Shown here in pieces: positions 59,919 to 64,000 of a stretch of DNA of 64,000 nucleotides (the stretch's first letter is position 1; every line of letters begins with the position of its first letter). The translations under genes were made by a program, and so were the position numbers. Origin of the DNA: Cryptomeria japonica (Eukaryota > Streptophyta > Pinopsida > Cupressales > Cupressaceae); the NCBI RefSeq assembly GCF_030272615.1, contig NC_081412.1, forward strand, positions 343,909,870-343,973,869, written 5' to 3'. The notes beneath the pieces are model-generated. The model made no database searches, had not been told where the DNA came from, and saw only the letters and a list, made by a program, of their open reading frames with translations.

Positions 59919-60916
59919 AGTGTTAGGTCTCAGAGACAACTAAGAGGAGGGGGGTGAATCAGTTGTCAAATAAATTCAAACCAAAAACAACTTAACCAAA
60001 TTAATGCTTAATACCGGTAAATTAGTCTTTTATGCCGGTAGACAGATTTATCAGTTAATTGCAATACCGGTAAGGATTAATGCATGAAATAGAAAGACAA
60101 AGTCATCCACAACACATAACACCAATATTTGTATGTGGAAACCCTGTAAGGGGAAAAACCACAGTGGGAAACCTTACCCACAATCAGATGATACTACTTC
60201 AGATAGTAAGTGTATACAAATGAGATCTGCACATGCAGAAAGGCCAAGCGCCTAGAGCTCACTCCTCAAACACAAAATGGGAGTCACACTGACTACAATT
60301 GGATGGTTAAATCCAATATGAATGTACTGCTCAAATTAACATCTTGCTGGATTTAGTACCGGTGTGTTTTTGATTGTCTTCACAAAAACCTCCTTCAACC
60401 TTCAAATGATGTCTGCGTGTATAGCTCTGCTTAATCTCGCATATACCTTCACACAATTATTTTTTTGCATTCCACACTCGATCTTACAAATAAGATCTTA
60501 CATTTATATCATAACCTAAGACCAATTCTAGTAGGTCGGCTCTAAAGGATATTACAATAAAATCAATTTACAAATAAAACAATATCCGATGCAATAATCG
60601 ATTCAACATGTCGGCTTGACGCATTTACAACAATAATAAAACATTTCCATAGCATGTCGTGCTGATCTGGAAAAGATAAACCTGCTAGTGTATATCCTGG
60701 ACCTATTTGTCAGTAACAACAAATATGAAAATACCAATATGCCAATAAACAAATCTTCCAGACAAAGTGTCCAAACGATGTCTTCGATATAACTAGGTGT
60801 TTTCCATGCCATTCTAAGTGCTTGTGAACATTATATCCTGCCAGTGAACCAGATACCGGTGACTGTTCATAAGTCATTTGCTTGTCGGTGAATGTTGTTG
60901 ATTCCAGAGTTTAATT
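59919..60916 (-). repeat. Third copia LTR relic
   Basis: Plus-strand start TGTTAGGTCTCAGAGACAAC, then AGAGGAGGGGGGTGAATCAG. A clean TG start suggests a true LTR terminus inserted into the previous relic. ACCGGTA/ACCGGTG motifs recur. The far end appears replaced by the hAT-like element. Confidence 0.55.
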
Positions 60917-61256
60917 TAGTGGTGAATATTCACCAATGGTGAATATTTTGTACTGTTTGGGGGTGGCCATGTCGCCAGAACATTATCAATTTCTGTCATA
61001 GTCACGACTCGATTGCCATATGTTTTATGCAAATAAATGTTTCTATGTGATGATTTCGCCAATACAATATATGGTGGACACACGGTAAATTTAATTGTTT
61101 CGCCTACACTCTCCAAGGTTGCCTTAATAGATGACCTTAATTCGCCTATAGGAATGTGAAGATTTGTTAGCCAGGGGGACCCAATTCACCTAGCATCTTG
61201 TCGGTGCGTGTCTCCATTCACCCCAACTTTCGCCAACTATATTGTATTCGACTATT

Positions 61257-61340
61257 ATTTGGATGACCTATAATCGCCTCAAAAATTACATAAGTCATAT
61301 TTGGACGACCTATAATCGCCTCAAAAATTACATAAGTCGT
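61257..61340. repeat. 42-bp tandem duplication in the hAT 5' region
   Basis: ATTTGGAYGACCTATAATCG followed by CCTCAAAAATTACATAAGTC occurs twice in a row, doubling a TCGCC motif. Confidence 0.92.
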
Positions 61341-61416
61341 GTTATAGTTACGCGGGATTTGCCAAATATTTGTATACCATATAAAATTCCTGCGGAATTT
61401 GCCATATAAGGATTGG

Positions 61417-61424
61417 TATAAATA
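61417..61424 (+). promoter_or_regulatory. TATA box of the transposase gene
   Basis: TATAAATA, about 260 bases before the ATG at 61678. A possible 5'-UTR intron lies between a donor-like AAG|GTGAGC (about 61580) and an acceptor-like TTTTTTTGGTAG (about 61660) or TTCTTCAG (61638). Confidence 0.55.
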
Positions 61425-61677
61425 CATACAAAGATCAGATCTATCTCAATATCTCAACACAATCTAGTGGGTTCTAGGCTCTGAATTCTGATCAATAGCG
61501 AAGTTTCAGACCAAGGAAAATCATTGTTGTTGAGTCATTGACTATATTGGTGACTGCTAGTGACCTAAAGCCTAAAGGTGAGCGATCATATTTTTGAAGT
61601 GGTATATTATACATTATAGCCTATTATTGCTTCTTCAGCAAATTGATATTTTTTTGGTAGCCTTTATTTCATTGGAG

Positions 61678-63996
61678 ATGTCTAACAGGAAGAGGGGTAG
61701 GAAACTTGCAAGTGGGGAAGGCCAGGAGAGGCCAACAGAAAGCAAAATGTTGTCTTCGTACTTTGGCATTGGATGTGAAAATCAAGAAGGTACATCATCA
61801 CAAGTACAAGTACAAAATTCGCCACCTGCACCACATGTTGAAGATGGCAGTGAACCTGATATCTCAGATCAGGATGATCTTGAAGAAGATTATCTGGTAG
61901 ATACCCAAGTTATCCAGAATGATATAATCGACTTGGGTGATAATGCCATTGATGATAATGCACGGAAGGGGAAAATAATAGCCATATCAAAAAAGGGTGA
62001 ACTACAATCAAAAAGGGATCGGGAGTGGGATATGTCAATGAGGAATTTTCAAATTAATTGGGCATCAAAGTATTCATTCATTGAACCAGTCAAGAATCCA
62101 ATTGAAGGTGAGCCTCCAATAGAATGCAGGTGTAAGATTTGCACTTGGAAACATAACAAGGAAATTAGGTTGTAGTTAAAATTTGACACCATAGAAAAGC
62201 ATATGGGTAAAGTTTATGAAAAACAAATGATAGATGAGGTTGAAAAATTAGTGATAAGATGGAAAACAAAGGATGAATGTAAGCATGTGAGGAATGCCGA
62301 AGAGTATTATTTTCATGAGAAATTATAGATAAAGCCTGCTGAAGTTAAAGGTTCTATTGAAGCTATTTTTGGAAAAGCAATGCAAATAGAACAACTAGGA
62401 AAAGTTGTTCAGTTAAGCGTTGTATTTCATATTTTGAGCAGGGGGTGTGCTATGATAGATTTCCCATCAATTAGTGGTTTATTACAGTTTTTGAAAGTTC
62501 CTAACTCTCCTGATAGACACTGGTCAGTAAACAGTGGATGGGAATGGGCAAGTTGTCTTGCTGAGGTTGAAAAAGAAGATGTATAGGAAAAAATAAGAGA
62601 GTCAAACTTCATTGCATTTTCTTTAGACGAAGTTACTGCAGTAGACAATACTTCATGGGTATGCATGCATGTTTATACTATAGAGAATCATACCCGCCAA
62701 CCTCATCTACTATCTGTTGCTAAAATGAAGGAGAGTGTGACAACGGATAATTTATTTCAACTAGTAAAGAGAAGTTTAATTGAATATGGAGGTATGGATG
62801 ACATGACGGTAGCCAAAAAATTGGTTTGTGTTAGAGCAGATGGAGCTTCAGTAATGCAAGGTCACAGGAATGGACTTTGTACAAAGATTGAAACTTCATT
62901 TGCACCGTACATTACTACAATTCACTGCATGGCTCACAGAATGAATCTAGCTTTTGGAATTGTGAGCAAGTTTGCTTGGGTTAAAAAAATTGAAATTTTA
63001 ATCAGAGAGCTCTACTCACACTTCTGTCGAAGTCCCAAGTGATTTATGGAATTTCAAAACTTTGCTGATGGATTAACTGATGGGAACAAGCTTCTCAAGG
63101 ATAATGATACCAGATGGATCTCTTTGGATGGTCCAGCGCATTGAGTGTTTTCAGAATATCCATCCTTGATTGGACTATTTCACACAACTCAGGATGAATT
63201 AGATCAACCAAAATTTCCAAAACTTCTTGGCAGGTTAAGTAATTTAGAGACACTCTTAACTTTAGCAACTCTTCTGCCCATGCTAGAGGAAATGAGAAAT
63301 ATTATAAAGGCTGCCCAAAAAAGAGCTCTGTATATTGCAGAATATGTTACGCTGCATAAGATGACATGCCTGACCCTCGAAAATCTCTATCGAAATCAAC
63401 CAACACTATCTGATGAAAAATTTGTTAAGTGGTGGACATTCACAGATTTGAACAATCCTGATAACTTTTTACAAATCGGTGTAGATGAGGAGGTATGTGC
63501 CAATGTATGGGGAGTTGAGATACCATTGCACTTCTATGCCACGGTCGACCACAAGGAACTAGGAAAGTGCCCTAGGAAGAAACTAGCAAGAGTTACAAAG
63601 GATGATTTTGACAAGATTGTTGAGACTGTAACTACTTCTGTGAAGAAAATTGCATATGATCTTTCCTCACAAATTAGAAGCAGATTCCCTCCTGACAACC
63701 TACTTGAAGCCATGTCTATTGTGTTTCCTCATTATTGGAGCCTCAACAGTGCATCTGATTTTCGAAGTAAGCTACTGACTTTGGTAAAACAATTTTGCAT
63801 TTCTAGAGAATTTAATGCAGTAACTATAAATGGAATATTAGACAAAACTCATCTTCAAGAGCAATCAACTCATTTTGCATACACTATAAAAGAACAATAT
63901 GCCAAAATGGATAACCCCCATGAAGAGGGATCAGTAACAAGGGTTTGGAAATATATAGCTGAGAACAAAACCTTACGTGATTCAATGCCAGAATAA
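61678..63996 (+). pseudogene. hAT-like transposase (ZNF862/KIAA-type), decayed
   Basis: One frame runs throughout. The ATG at 61678 (MSNRKRGRKL) is preferred over the in-frame ATG at 61594, which lies in intron-like sequence. An N-terminal basic/acidic region is followed by a Cys-His zinc-finger-like CRCKICTWKHNKEI near 62130. The catalytic core has AFSLDEVTAVDNTSWV (first Asp, near 62620), CVRADGASVMQGHRNGL (second, near 62830), then HCMAHRMNLAFG, which is typical of hAT transposases. DTRWISLDG follows near 63105. The C-terminal dimerisation region continues beyond the window. In-frame stops at about 62173, 62326, 62584, 63040 and 63142 are readable as CAG-to-TAG or CGA-to-TGA. The last stop (63994-63996) lies in a continuing motif and may also be a mutation. 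Confidence 0.8.
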
Positions 63997-64000
63997 GTGA

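Larger units (their letters stand above)
60917..64000 (+). mobile_element. hAT-like DNA transposon, 5' part (3' end outside window)
   Basis: The candidate terminus TAGTGGTGAATATTCACC at 60917 is followed by a repeated GGTGAATATT and about seven TCGCC motifs to 61320. Then come a TATA box and a decayed hAT-type transposase that runs to the window end. The other terminus and the target duplication cannot be checked, so the left boundary is tentative. Confidence 0.6.

Noticed and set aside
61594-61677. Upstream in-frame start adding 28 residues to the transposase
   Set aside because: This stretch looks like intron or leader. The MSNRKRGRK start at 61678 resembles a normal basic N-terminus better.

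Overview
The window looks like intergenic DNA from a large, repeat-rich seed-plant genome, most likely a gymnosperm. I infer this from layered LTR retrotransposons, several lineages at once (Ty3/gypsy Tekay-like, Ty3/gypsy with an extra RNase H, SIRE-like Ty1/copia, non-autonomous gag-only and plant-mobile-domain elements), very long LTRs, and reading frames broken mainly by C-to-T stop codons. I found no convincing host gene, tRNA, rRNA or CRISPR array. Species assignment is an inference.

Layout. 1-4352: a large inverted repeat made of two related LTR-element 3' ends pointing at each other. 2503-14652 (minus strand): a non-autonomous LTR element with a 5' LTR at 13424-14652, a decayed low-complexity protein frame (11589 to 8755), a plant-mobile-domain (PMD) frame on the opposite strand (4441-6405), a polypurine tract and a 3' LTR (3656 to 2503). 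It is inserted in a gypsy pol gene. 14653-25340 (plus): two tandem copies of one gypsy family, joined through a shared truncated LTR. Copy 2 keeps gag zinc knuckle, protease, an extra RNase H upstream of RT, RT, RNase H and integrase. 26099-35451 (minus): a gag-only element with an intact 904-residue Gag frame, a multiplied primer-binding-site core and two LTR copies. 35452-37980: relics, including an RNase H fragment.

37981-41096 and 54190-54915 (minus) are two halves of one decayed, unrecognised protein frame. They are split by a complete 13.1-kb Tekay-like gypsy element (41097-54189) with roughly 4.1-kb LTRs, a Met-tRNA primer site, a polypurine tract and a near-perfect 5-bp target duplication. 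55538-60916: SIRE-like copia LTR relics and an RT/RNase H pol fragment on the minus strand. 60917-64000: the 5' part of a hAT-like DNA transposon with a decayed transposase that runs out of the window.

The features most worth follow-up are the extra upstream RNase H combined with loss of the first catalytic Asp in the canonical RNase H, the gag-only element with five copies of the primer-site core, the antisense PMD cargo, the palindrome array that differs in copy number between the two LTRs of one insertion, and the unknown split protein. LTR ends marked as approximate come from comparing copies within the window by eye.
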